Positions 49,470 to 61,700 of a DNA stretch of 64,000 bases are shown one piece after another. The position numbers were made by a program, and so were the translations under genes. The stretch's first letter is position 1. Every line of letters begins with the position of its first letter. This DNA is from Trochalopteron elliotii. Taxonomy: Eukaryota; Chordata; Aves; Passeriformes; Leiothrichidae. The DNA is taken from assembly GCA_024734555.1 (NCBI GenBank), contig JANPWX010000449.1, positions 5,166,124 through 5,230,123 of the forward strand, written 5' to 3'. The notes under the pieces are model-generated. The model was not told the DNA's origin, did no database searches, and saw only the letters and a list, made by a program, of their open reading frames with translations.

Positions 49470-51395
49470 ACCTTAAAAAAAGTAAGCCATTACAGAAGGT
49501 TTCTTCATACTAAAATACTATTTGGATAGCTCTCTTTAAAACAGCTTTCATTGTCTTGTGTGCCAATGACAGATCTCACTCCTTCAAGGTCTAGCCTGGT
49601 GCCTGAAGTTTTTGTCATGAATATCCTTTAGACTGTAGCTCTAGAATGCAGCTCTCCAAGTGCACATATCATCTCTGTACACATATTGCTACACATAATC
49701 CTATTCTGCACACACTGGATTCCATTCATAAAAGGTGCATTTTCATTTTTGGAAACAGGTGCATTAATCAAATTCCTATTTTTAAAAATAAAAATATCCT
49801 TCAGTATGAAAACTAGATTCCACATTTTCAGGCCTGATAAATTACATGTTTTTCTGTGTCGTTCAATGTCCAAACATCTCTCTCAGGGGTTATCTTTTTC
49901 TTAATGTTCCAGATATTTTTTTCTTCCACTTGAAATTTAGTTCAATTTTATTCTGCTTTCCAGGGTAGGAATACCCTCATCACAGCCTAGATTAAAGGGA
50001 GATGGTTAAAAATATCCTGTTGCACTGTATAATTGTTCACCTGAAAATCTTTGGTAATTTAACACTTAAAGTTTGAGGCTTCTATTTCACAATTTCCTCA
50101 TAATGTTAAATGAAGTTGTAAGCCTTAAAAGAGAAAGGAGAGAGAGGCAATCCAATTCACCATCAAGTGGAAGTGTTGATTCTGTAGGTGGCACTATGAA
50201 CCAATGCTTCCTCACAGCGTTGGTTACAGTGCCACGTGAGGATCCACCCCTCACAAGAGAGGTGTAGTCGAGGTCCTGACAACTTCGTGGGTGTCAACAG
50301 CCTCAAAGCACCTGCTGCAAGAAGAAAGCTGTTTACACAAGTGAGTTGTCCAAAGAGCATCAGCCAATATCCACTGGCAGACATCTAAGGGAATCTAAGG
50401 CTCTTGTTCATCTTCTATTGGGTGACCATGACCTCTCTCACATTTTTCTTAGAGCTACATTTCACAAGAACAAAACACAGCTCATACCACCTCCATTCAC
50501 TTTTTACATTGTGCAGATACTAACAAAGAGGATTTACAAATATGCAGATATTGAAATAACATTAGGTAGTATAGAAAATACATTTATCTGTCACCTTCTG
50601 GTCTTTTTGCTATATCTGGAGTAAAGACTTAGAGTATACTCTATTTCCTTGGAGACGATCAAGAACTGAGCTTTTGCAGAATACAAGGTTTCCAATTTCT
50701 TTGAGACTACTGCTTTTATAATCTCTGTGTCAAGGAGAGATCTGTAGGGAACATCAGAGATTACTGGGGCATCTGTCTGAAATAGTTCTGAAAGTTGACT
50801 TGGGGAAAAAAAAGACAAGAAAGCCTGTGTGGTATGAAAAAGTTGACATTGCTGGGGAACATCACCCATTCTTATGCTGTTTGCTTTTCTGTGTGTTTTT
50901 TTCTAAATTCATTATTAATTTATTTATTATTTAGCAGCTTGTTAATGGATGGTGCTGAAGCATGAGAAAATTATGCTTGTGTGGTAAAAGGAATTTACAT
51001 TTTGTAGGGATTTTGAAGCAAAGTCATATATGCAGAGCAAATTAACCTGGCATATACAAAACAAGCAGGTATTTGGTGACCAAGCTTGCCAACAGGAAGG
51101 TACAAGAGCATAATTTGGCCAGATCTTGCCTTTTGCAGAATGAAAGCAGTCATGTGTAAATCAAGGATGTTACAGCAGTCAGTCCTGTTACAGGTAAATG
51201 AAAAACAAATGATGTTCTAAGCACAGCTTCAACTGCTTTTGACATATGTTTACTAAAGGAGGATTGAAGGCAGACTTAGGAAAAGTCAGAAATATAGTCA
51301 CACTTATTTCACTGAAAACTGTCACAAAGATTAAAAATTGAAAACTGCTGTCATTCCTCCTCAGAAAGACAAAGCTTTAAAGAAAGGAACACTCC

Positions 51396-51417
51396 AACCA
51401 GTCCCGAAGGACTGGTT
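51396..51417. other. Perfect 9-bp hairpin with CGAA loop
   Basis: AACCAGTCC-CGAA-GGACTGGTT is a flawless inverted repeat with a four-base loop. No T run follows and no Pol III promoter precedes it. It could be a protein-binding palindrome, part of an unrecognised transposon end, or chance. Confidence 0.6.
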
Positions 51418-52899
51418 TGAGCTAGCTGCTTAAAACACACTGGGCTTTTTAAACAGAGCACTTAAATTACCAAAATTGAGGAATTTTCTGAATTCTTGGC
51501 ATTTTACATGGTAGGATTTTCAGGGGATGCTGTGTGCTCTCAGTGGGGTGCCTCACACAGCGGAAAATCCCCAGAAGATGGCAGGAGTAGTGCTTGCACC
51601 TGCCTGTGACCAACAGAGAAAAGTGAATGAAATTTGGAGACTGACCATTTAAGAGACCCTACATTATGGAGGAGGGAGAGGAGGGGAAAAGTCTTGGTTC
51701 AGCATGTAATTTGCTAAGAGCTGGATTTTCACTAACTAGTCACTAACTGACTGGTCTAGTAGAGAACAAGTCACTTGATGAGGGATATTCAATGAATGGT
51801 AACTGAGTGGGAGAGAAAAGCTGAGAGATCCACTTTTGCAGAAATTAGGTTATTTTCATTGCAGAAACAGCTAAGAAGAGAAGAGATGGGCTGCAGGAGA
51901 CATGTTGAGGAAGAAGCCATCTGAAGAAGTGCACTGTATTCCCCAGAGGACTCCTGAAGGAGGGAAATGAGGCACTGAATTGTGTGCAGGTGCTCTGTGG
52001 CTGAACTGCAATCTGTACAACTCTGAATTAAAAGCAAGACCAGTTTTTTGAAAGAGTTCACAAAGCTTGGGCACAGTTGCTCTTATGCAAAGATAATACT
52101 GGATACTAAACTGTAAATTCAGACTGCTTGTGGTAGAATTTCTTGGAAAAATAATGTATTTAAACTTTTGGCAGTCTGAAGACACAGCTTCAGTAGAGGT
52201 GATCTGGGGCTGCTGGGCTACAGACATTCATCTGAAGAGGAGAGAGGCAAAGACCCTGTTCTGGGCAGAGAAGCCAAAAGGAGCAAACAAACCACAATTC
52301 ATTCAAATGAGGAAAAACTAAAGGGAATATAGATCCAGCCTACTGTAACCCAAATTCAGCAGCTGAGGAAGATTTCTCCGGGAACAATGGTTTTTCATCA
52401 CCAAAAATTAAATGTTAAATTAAATGTAAAATCAGATTTTAAAAATTAAATGCCCTAATGAATCTGGCCTTATCTTAGAAGTTTTGTGAAAAAATCCATA
52501 GAATCCATTACTTCTGAGTCACTTATAACGAGCTGATCATCTGTGATGTGTGACAATGGATTTTTGGACTGTGTGATGGACTGTGTAGGTTATGTGAAGC
52601 CAAACACATAACACAAGGGGGTCTGCATGACACAGGGAGAAGGAGAAGAGTGAGTAGTGACTTATGCATACAAAAAAAGCAAATATTCTTCAATAATAGA
52701 TTTTCTTACTTTCATATAATATACAAAGGACATATGCAGATATCTTCTTTTAAAGCATGCTACAGCAATTTCTTATATTTCATGGAAAATTATGAAGACC
52801 TAACAGCTGGAACCTACATTTTTTCATCTGCAGAAATACAAAACAAAAAACACTACACACACAATTCTTGATGTGTTCAATGCAACTTTAGATTAAATC

Positions 52900-52975
52900 A
52901 AAATACAAGAACTTCCACTCTAGGTCAGATCAAAGGTCCTTCTGGTCCCACTAACTTGACAGAAAGAGCAATATG
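52900..52975. mobile_element. Possible ancient sauropsid repeat fragment
   Basis: TAGGTCAGATCAAAGGTCCT followed by TCTGGTCCCA resembles a repeat word common in reptile and bird DNA (GGTCAGACCAAAGGTCCATC). The match is short, the family is not certain to me, and only the first half agrees. Confidence 0.3.
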
Positions 52976-54781
52976 CATTCAATAGCCTTTACATACTCTT
53001 CTGACTTTCAGTAGGAGCTGAAGAATTTCTCTTTTAGATGACAAGTGATACCAGAAGTGTTGTCTTTGATTTTAATGAGAATTTTTAATGAAATGCTTTC
53101 ATTTTGGAAAAAGAAAAGCAATACTGAATGCAAATGTCTCTTTACTTGGAATTATTTTTGCTTTTATTTATCTCTGCCCCTGGGTACACTTAGGAAGTTA
53201 TCAGGAGTGAAGAGTCAGACAGACCATAAATGGTGAGATAGATATTCCAGAATTACAAGACGCGTGAAATAAAACATGGAATTTTCTGTTATGATTTTCT
53301 GTTAGAAGCGTTCTTATAAATGTTCTGTGTCAGTGACAGCTTTCTTTTCATGCATTATATTCTGCAGATCATTAAATGTCCATTTGTATTGCTTCAAAAG
53401 TAAAGGCAATGCTCAAGAATATCCAAACTTTCCCTTCCAAAGAGGAAAATAGCACAAAACTTGCAGAAACGAAATAGATTTTACTTCAAGTCAGTCAAAT
53501 CCTTATAAGCAATCCCATTTAAAACACACTCATTTTCACCCGGGTTTGGTAAGCAGCCCCAGTGCCCATTCACAGTTGTAGATAAACATTGCAGGCTGCT
53601 TTGAACTAATTAATTCAATGCAGACTCATTTTAGTTTCTCATTGAGAAGACCTTGGCTGAGTCAGAAATGTGTACAACACTGGGAAATGCTTCTAAAAGA
53701 GAGACAGGGAACCAGTGTTCCTGTCATAAAAATCATAGAACTAACAAGGGGAAGGGCAGTCAAAAGTTGCCCAGCACACAAAGGAAAGACCTTCCTATTG
53801 AACTTTTCTTAATAGAAAAAATTTGCACCCACAGCTGATACCTGCTGTACTTACATCCTGTGATCTAGGAATCTAGTTTGCATTCTCTTTGTTTCTTTTT
53901 TTCCTGAAATACAGTTCAGCCTCCTAAACTCCAGAGCTCTGTTACGTTACACAATCGAATTATAAAACTAAGCTATTTTAAGGAAAAGGCACTCAACACA
54001 AATGGTTCATCTTTCAGGCTTTCTGTGAGCTGACTTAGCATTCTATCCAAAGGTGTTTCTGAGACATGCCAGTGTGTACAGTATTATACTTTAGTGCATG
54101 AATACTTGAAATCTGTGTGCTGTTGGCCATTATTTATTCAATCATATGTCCTTCCATATTTGGAACAGTTGCCTGTCTCTCAACAAAAAGATCAAAGAAG
54201 ACATTTCAAACCCAAGGTCAAACTATGGCCCAAATTTTGTATATTTACAGCATTGAACTACCTTCTCCCCAGAGTGACAGTGGTGCAAGAGAAGAATTTA
54301 GTGTGGGGTTTGCAATTATATCTACCATTAATTAGGTAGGTATTTATTGTCACTAATAGTTGTATTAAGTGAGAAAATGCTTACTGTTTGGGGGAATTTG
54401 ATATTGTTGATGAAAAGTTCCCCATTTAAAAAGAAAATGTTCTTTAAGAAAGTCTAATCAGCACTCACTGTCTGCACATCTCAGGTCCTTCAATATGACA
54501 TTCTTTGGGGTGTGATACACTGGGGATCTTGATTCCAGCTGTATGAAAGGACTTAAATAGCACCTCTGGCCACCCAACTAAGGATTTCAAACCTGGACTA
54601 GCCTCCTGAGATTCAAATGTTAAGGTCTGGTCTGGAACAAATATAAGTTTATTGCCTTCCTACCATTGTACTTTAGGGAGCCTGAGATGCATTTTCTGAA
54701 AGAGACTTCTATCCCCAAGTTGTTACCTTTCTCCTGGGTACACAACACTGCCCTGATCGTTGTTTTTATGTTGAAGGTGGT

Positions 54782-54912
54782 AGAAAAGGCTGGTGATCAG
54801 AGCAATCACCCAGGGAGGGGGAGACACAAATTTAAGTCCTCCTCAGGCTGGATGAATTGGGACTGATTGTCAAGGGAATACCCTAACCACTGGGATAGCA
54901 CCTGGGCTCCCA
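54782..54912 (+). mobile_element. Ancient tRNA-like SINE or foldback relic
   Basis: The first half has a Pol III A-box-like block (GGCTGGTGATCAGAGC, 54788-54803) and a B-box-like block (AATTTAAGTCC, about 54829-54839), about 30 bases apart as in tRNA-derived SINEs. The second half contains CCCTAACCACTGGGA (54881-54895), whose complement TCCCAGTGGTTAGGG is again an excellent tRNA A-box. The element thus looks like two tRNA-like arms facing each other. Repeats with both words (CAGAGCACTCACCTGGGAGG and CCCTAACCACTGGGC) are familiar from turtle, crocodile and bird genomes. I cannot name the family. An A-rich tract starts 62 bases downstream. Confidence 0.5.
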
Positions 54913-54974
54913 CAAAATCAGTTTTCACTCCTCTTGATGGCTCTGTCCTTCCAGTTGTGAGGGTACATTTGAAG

Positions 54975-55016
54975 AATAAAAATAAAATAAAATAAAATAA
55001 AATAAAAAAAAATAAA
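54975..55016 (+). repeat. (AAAAT)n simple repeat
   Basis: About seven units of AAAAT or AATAA over 42 bases, followed at 55020-55044 by a second A-rich tract with CAAA units. It may be the expanded tail of the tRNA-like element just upstream. Confidence 0.92.
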
Positions 55017-55494
55017 GAAGCAACAAACAAACAAAAAAAAAACACCACCCAAAGAGAAACCTTTGTAGCCCACTAATAAAAGTAGAGATCACAGAGAGAA
55101 ACACAGATTTCAAAGTCTGACTCTTCAGAGGTTTATCTGGCTTTACCTTTAAACTACAGCAACTGAAATTCAAAATGAAGTGTTGGGAACAGTCAAACAT
55201 CAAGCTCTGTATTTAGAGCAAGAGAGGCAGCATCTATGGGTTTTGAAACACCAGGGACAAGGGTCAAAATGGACAAGTTTGAGAGCTATGAGGTCTCACT
55301 GGGGATGGCAGGAGCAGCTCAAAGAAGCAGGCAGTGGCTGGCAGCTCAGATCATTCCTGTTTCCAGAGACTGTTGCTGGAATAATTTGCTCAACTCAGGC
55401 ATATGACAAAAAAACGGAGGTTTTTTAAAATATTAAATTAAAATTATATGAGGACTATGAGAAAAAACCTCACAAGGCTTAAAGCACTCGTTGT

Positions 55495-55745
55495 GGTTGC
55501 TGTATCAAAGAGGAGACTGGAGGGTGACCTGACTGCAGAGATGTTCAGTACCAGATTCCTTCTTCATCTTGCAGAGAAAAAAATTAGTTGCAGCAGCTAG
55601 AAACTGAAGTCAGATGTATTTGAATTAGAAATAAGGCATGCAATTATAATAACAAAGATGGTTAACAAACAGAACACATGACCATGGAAAATGGTATGTT
55701 CTCTGCCACTTTGTAGTGTCACATGAAGGCTGAATGGCTTTTTTG
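55495..55745 (+). mobile_element. Ancient L3/CR1-like LINE fragment
   Basis: Diverged ORF2 tail: AAAGAGGAGACTGGAGGGTG then ACCTGACTGCAG matches 'EKRRLEGDLTA'-type coding sequence. CTAGAAACTGAAGTCAGATG, then TATTTGAATTAGAAATAAGG, matches the 'ETEVRYI*TRNKA' region of old CR1/L3 elements known in mammals and birds. The following GGTTAACAAACAGAACA fits the continuing 'VNHWNK' block. It is far more diverged than the other CR1 copies, so it predates the avian subfamilies. Confidence 0.6.
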
Positions 55746-56674
55746 AACATTATGTGTGGCAAAATCAAGTCCTACTGTGATCAAAAGCAAACTGCTGGGT
55801 AGAAAGCAGAATGATGAGTCCTGTGGTTTGCAGAAGGCTGGATGATATATCAGCAGCACTTATTGAACAGTAATTCCTGCTAAGTATGTATGTATGCAAG
55901 GAGATTATCTCCAGTTTCCTCCTGAGCTAAGAGCACACAGCATTGTGCCCTGCTGCTGTGGTCAGGCTTTCTACATAGGAAAATCAGGGTACTCACCCAT
56001 CCCTTCTCCTGGCAAGGAAGAGGGGTGCAGCCCAAGCAAATTCCAGCACCCAGCAGTGTGCAAGTTTAAACTACAAATGTCCATGAAACAGTGAATTTGT
56101 GGGAGGAGATCTCAGGAGCTCCAGCCCGGTTTATTTCTGTATTTAATTATACCTCTTTGAAACAAGAAAAGAGAAACCAAGCAGGTTTCTATACAGAGAA
56201 TGAGGGGTCCTGTGGAATATTATTTTCTACATTTTCTTGGTCAGCTTTCATGTGGAACTCTCCTTTCTATGGGGAGTGTCACAGTAAGTCTGTCTGGATA
56301 CCTGTTGGCTAGTCAGAGTTCATGGGCTGAGAACAGGTGCTAACAGGGAGAAATGGTGCCCCAAACAGGTAACATGGCATGATGGCTGCCTTCCTCCCCA
56401 ACCCCAGTCCTCTTTCTTGATAATGGCTGTGCTGTCACAGAATAAATGATGACCATGGTTCTTGGGGTTGAGGAGAAGAAAGGGCTGTGCAGGCCCAAAG
56501 TCGTACCACAGTGACTCTGGCAACCCATATCCCATCTGCCCCTAAACAGAAGGACATGGACAATCCATCCTTGTAGGTACCTCTGGGACAGGTTGTCATG
56601 CAGGTAGGCCCTGGAACAAATATTTCAAAACTATTGCACATCTTCACAGTGGCATCAAAACTAGTGACACACAC

Positions 56675-56724
<50 letters not shown>

Positions 56725-58154
56725 CCCAGGAAAGGAAGATCCCACCTGGGTGTCTTCACAGCAAGAGCAGGACAAAGGAGATGAGGAGATGATTAGCCAT
56801 GACTGTCATGTACAAAATGTAAGTTCTCCTTTGAGTATTCATAACATTATCTTCATTCCCTATGAACTAAAAGCAATTAGTACATGCAGCAGTTGTTAAA
56901 ACATAATAGACATAATCCATATGGGATATACTGGCTTCTAACAGCGGTTCTGCTGCTTCTTAGCAAGCAGGAAGAAATAACTCATCATTATAATATTTAC
57001 ACCCTATTTTACAGTCTGTCTTAATGCAGACTCCCAAAACCATAAAAAATCCTCAGGCTCTCAAGACAAAACTTCATATCATTGCTCTAATTTGCCTTGT
57101 TGAGAAATATAATGATGTGTCAACACAGTAAAAAAAATGTAATGCCTGCATTGCATAAAAGCGAGCTACTTAATGTCACTATCCACAGGGTTTTATGCGT
57201 AGTTTGAAGAGACAACTTTGCACTCGTGTTGGCAGCTGGTAGTTAAAGTTACATACATGCTTAGTCCCAGGGGCACATTTTCATCCCACGCTGTACTAGA
57301 TTAATGCAGGTAATACAGACAAAGAGTATGATGGAAATAATCTACAGCACATACAGTCAGTTTGCAAAGAAAGGAAGGTATCTTTTCCTCCTTGCTCAAG
57401 AAAGAAACTAACACAACGAGCTGATATCAGTCTCGTCCTGTGCAGGCTGTGCCTTGCCAGGGGACTGTGCCATGATGGCGGCAGTGTCACCTCCTACCAG
57501 GAGCACACAGGGAAGATGGGAAGCTGTCAGCCAGCTAGTAGTCTCTAGGGGAGCACGGCCCACTGCCCTTCAGCACACACGCAGGATTTCATCTCAGGCA
57601 GGGGAGAGGTACAGGCCACTTCTCATATGTTGCAGGTAAAACAGCTGAAAGTAGGTTACCAAGTAAATGAGAACAACTTATGGTAAGGCTCAAGTAGCAG
57701 CTAGGGTACAGACTGCCCACAGTCTCAGATGGGTCAGGCTCAAGGCAATGAGAGAGCTATGGAATCAAAAGCACCTTCTCAGTGAGAAAAGAGAATAGCA
57801 ACCACTATGTCTAAATCTTTATAGAACCTTGAACTTTCAGGTTATGGTATTCTCCTAAGTGGGTCATTGCAAAGAGCATTTGATATGTTTATACCCATCA
57901 ATTTGTAGTGAAACCACGTGATCTGACATGTAGAAATCTCTTGCTGGATCTGAAACTACCAGTCTGAATCACCACAGAAGAGGGAAGCCACTCCAGTGAA
58001 GTGTTGTACAGTCTCACAGGTTTCTTGCTCTGCATTACATGTGCCTCACAACAATTGAAAACATGGTCACTGATGTCAAGATGGGATGTGCCACTGACCT
58101 TACACTGCCTGTGAGCGCACCCACAACAGCCATGGACATTTTCCCACTGGAACT
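55746..58154. other. Stretch without a recognised gene
   Basis: Holds the 48-base A run (56676-56723). A GC-richer patch at 57418-57640 opens with GTGCCATGATGGCGGCAGTG and carries a 61-codon frame. It has no island-level CpG density and no recognised product. Confidence 0.5.
56676..56723 (+). repeat. Poly(A) tract of 48 A
   Basis: An uninterrupted run of 48 A follows ACACACACC and is followed by GCCCAGG. No AATAAA or ATTAAA lies in the 35 bases before it, and the sequence upstream does not resemble a processed mRNA I know. A retroposed tail is therefore not shown. The length may be inexact because homopolymers assemble poorly. Confidence 0.95.
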
Positions 58155-58785
58155 GGGCAGCCAGGAGGGCCAACCCTGTCCTGTGGGGCATCAGGCCCAG
58201 CATGGCCAGTTGGGCAAGGGAGGGGATTGTCCCCTCTGCTCTGAGCTGGGGTGGCCTCACCTCCAGTGCTGGGGGCACTTTTGGGTGCCACAGTATAAGA
58301 AAGACATTAAAGTATTGGAGAGTGTCCAAAGGAGGGCTGTGAGGATGGTGAAGAGCCTTCACCTCCTTATGAGGAGCTGCTGAGGTCACTTTGTCTGTTC
58401 AACCTGGAGAAGAGGAAACTGAGGAGAGACCACATTGCAGTCGGCAGCTTCCTCATGAGAGGAAGAGGAGGGGCAGGCACTGATCTCTTCACTTTCATGA
58501 CCAATGAGTGACAGGACCTGAGGGAGTGGCCTAAAACTGTTTCAGGGAAGGTGTAGATTAGACATCAAGAAAACGTTCTCCACCCAGACAGCGTTTGGGC
58601 ACTGGAACAGGCTCCCCAAGGAAGTGGTCACAGCACCAAGCCTGACAGAGTTCAAGGAATATTTGGACAGTTTTCTCAGGCACATTGTATGAGATGGGTG
58701 GTCCTGTGCAGGGCCAGAAGTTGCACTCAGGAGGTACTGATGGGTCCTGTCCAGCTCAGCATGTTCTATGTTTCTGTGATTCTAT
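58155..58785 (+). mobile_element. CR1 LINE, 3' fragment with ORF2 C-terminal remnant
   Basis: Starts in ORF2 at GCAGCCAGGAGGGCCAACCC. The open frame 58039-58383 covers YKKDIKVLESVQRRAVRMVK of the reverse transcriptase tail, and a one-base shift then leads to the SLCLFNLEKRKLRRDHIAV block (about 58385-58440). It continues with GGGCACTGGAACAGGCTCCC, ACCAAGCCTGACAGAGTTCA, GTGCAGGGCCAGAAGTTGCA, and ends GTTCTATGTTTCTGTGATTC. Stops and shifts make it inactive. It belongs to the 39400 subfamily and retains more of ORF2. Confidence 0.94.
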
Positions 58786-61700
58786 CAACTCAGAGAGGGA
58801 CGTTTCACACTTCCTGCCCCCAGTGGTCTTGCAGTTCATGGGGGCTGACAGCTGCCAAGCCCTCTCACAACAGGCTTTCTTCCAGAATGTCACCAGAGGA
58901 GTCACAGCTGTAATTCTGCCTGCTCTGCCACTTCTGACTTGCACAGGTAAGAGCACAGCTATCTGCAGGTCTGTAGACTTGCTCCCAGCCAACCTTTTCC
59001 AACTGATCTTCTGAGAGGAAGATATTATTTGGGGGGTATAATAATCATGCTGCAGCAGGATAGAAAGGAGCTTTTCTCCACAGGCAAAGACAGACCTCCT
59101 CACCAACTCAGATAGTTTCCAGATATAGTTAGCTAAAATTTCCAGGTTCCAACATATGCTGAAATTATCATGGTTGATAGATTACAGTTGTCATCTAATG
59201 TCTTCTGGATTTTAGTAGTGAGGTTTTTCTTTGAAGGTTCAACCAGTCCACTATGGTGGGGAAATTAACATGATTGAGATAAGTCCATGCTCAGCAGCCC
59301 TTCAGTTCTTAATCAGTAAAAGCAAAGCTCTCCTGGAATAATTTCATTTCCTTAAAACGTCTTTTGTCAATACTGTTCTCCTGCCTTTCTATCCTGTAAT
59401 CAATCAAATCAGTCACCTGCCCTTGATGAGTGCTCTGTCCTTGGCTCGGGTAGTGAGGCTCAATGCCTTTCCTGAAAAAAAAAAGTCAAATCGGCAACCC
59501 CTCTCCTGACTGTGCTTTGTGACACCTCTCATTTACTGATTTGACTCTCACACAAAGTCAGCCAAGCCATGTACTTGCATAAGCTCATGGAAGTTTGACT
59601 ACAGTCAAAACTGTTCTCCAATGTGCGATCCACGTCTGTGTAAGTTTCCTACAACATGCTATTGCCCTGCCTTGCAGGTACTGGATCTATTTCTGTGGCT
59701 AGGTTTTTTTTTTTTCCAGTCTAATGGCTTAGACTATTTTTTGCCCTGGTGATAAACACCCTGTAAATAGGAAATAGAAGCATTTGCCCTCTTGAGATTG
59801 GAAAGAGAGGTCATATCAACTTGACAGGTTCTAAAAAATGGCCTCAGAAAAGGTGCTAGCTGGAAATTAGTTTCCATTTCTACTGACCAGGGTGAATTTC
59901 AAAGTGCTAAGCTCTTCATAGCAGCCTCCATACACTTACCCATAGTTTGACCATTCAATCCCCTCTGTGTATTGATTTTTTCACCTTGAAATATTTCTGT
60001 TCTGCACAAGCATGTTATCCAGCAGCTGTTCCATACAAAGAGTTTTTATTCTTACAAACATTGAATTTCATAATAAGTTACAGAAATATTTAAACCAGAA
60101 GGAAGAATTTTGTATAATTGCAAATGTCTCCCTTGACATTTTTCCCTATTTTCAGATTTCTTTTTCCTCCTTGCTCTTTCTAAGACAAGAGTTTCACATC
60201 TGGGCCTCAGCAAGTTTGTGGGCTGTGCTAGTACAGTAAGGAATATCTTTTTCTCCTCAAACTGTAGCAGGCAGGAAAGAAAACACTGTCAAGAGCTACA
60301 GACCCCCCAAGGAGGTTTAAGTACCACTGTGGGTAATTTTGCTTGAAGAAATGTATTGAGAAGGAAAGGCAATGCCTAAATAACATTTTATTTGTTCATT
60401 GCTCATTTGAATAACATCAGCATAAACATCCTTCTTACGTGAGCCTTTTTCTCCCTTCTGAGAGATTGAGGGGGGTCTGGGAGAGGCAGGAGGGGGCACT
60501 GTGTTGTTTTATACTGTGCAACATTCAGGCACACCCCGGGACCCTTCCCTCTCAGCACAATATGTAGCAAAAAATATCACTATAATTATCATAGGGGAGT
60601 GAATAAGAGAGAGCTGCCTTAGCCAGATCTTGAAAATATGCATCCCCCACAATGGGCTTGTGGGAATCTCACAGCACAAACAGCTCAAATAGCACTTGTC
60701 AGTCCTGGTGAGAGTGAGCCATGTGGAGTCTTTTCCTGAAGAGATTGCTGGGACTGAGCATGCAGCAGGAGAGCCTTTTCTAGGCACAGAGCTGGGCTGC
60801 CACAGCATGCCTGATGCTTATGTTCACCAAAGGCTTTACAGGTTGACATAAGAAGCAAATGAATTTGGAATTATTTCCCCTGTCTCTGAACCCAGCATGT
60901 TCAGCTATGTCCCTGAAGTTTCACACCCATCTTTTCCATCAAATCCCATGGCACACAGCACCTCTTTGTTCCTAGAAAGGTTGCTACCATGTAGGGACAA
61001 AACCGTATACATCTGCACTCATTCTTCACTGCAATTAGCGTGAAGCTCAAGCTAGCTGTTTGTCTAGCTGCAGCAGTCATCTCCCCCTGTTGCTTTTTTA
61101 ATTTCTCTCATCCTAGACACAAAAGGAATCCAATCCTGCAAGCCAGCAAAAGTGCCTCTAAAGGGTTTGAGTACTTCCATTATTCATCCAACTGATCTAG
61201 ACAGATATTTTTTATATTTATTAAACAGAAAAAGCCACTTAGTGTCATTCAGGTGTGAAGATTTTCTTTGCTACTAGTTCAAATTACATGTTGAAACAAG
61301 AACTTTCTCCCATATAGCCAGATTCTTATGATTTCACCTTGTAAAGAAGTCATAATCCCTTGTTATAATGGATAGTCTGCTACCTTACATTTTGCTCAAT
61401 TATAAGAAAAAGCAACCTTCAGTACACCTCAGAGGAGTAAAAGGTGACTACACTGCTCAAGGAAGAAAAGGCAAGACACAGACTCCTGCTCAGAGTAGTC
61501 ACTTTTGCTGCAGCATGCATTTGACTCTGGAAATTAAAGGCATGTTCTGGGCAAAATTTGAGGGATGAATAATTTGCCAAAGATTCTTTTCAGAAAAGAG
61601 GCTGCTTTTGTTTTGTGTAAATCATCATCCCTGAGCATAATAATTATGAGATCAATAATGTCACAGAAGCCAGCAATGGGTAATGTTCATACTGCAGTCT

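Larger units (their letters stand above)
49470..54781. other. Long stretch without a recognised gene
   Basis: Apart from the hairpin at 51396 and a doubtful old repeat at 52900, nothing was recognised. Overlapping minus-strand frames of 90 and 118 codons at 51789-52227 share no known domain. ATTTTCTGTTA occurs twice within 20 bases near 53280. Confidence 0.5.

Noticed and set aside
57472..57639. GCCATGATGGCGGCAG as a start codon in good context
   Set aside because: The frame is only about 60 codons, the patch lacks CpG-island density, and no donor site clearly follows.
58039..58383. 114-codon plus frame as a host gene
   Set aside because: Its C-terminal half is the CR1 reverse-transcriptase tail (YKKDIKVLESVQRRA). 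The N-terminal half is flanking sequence.
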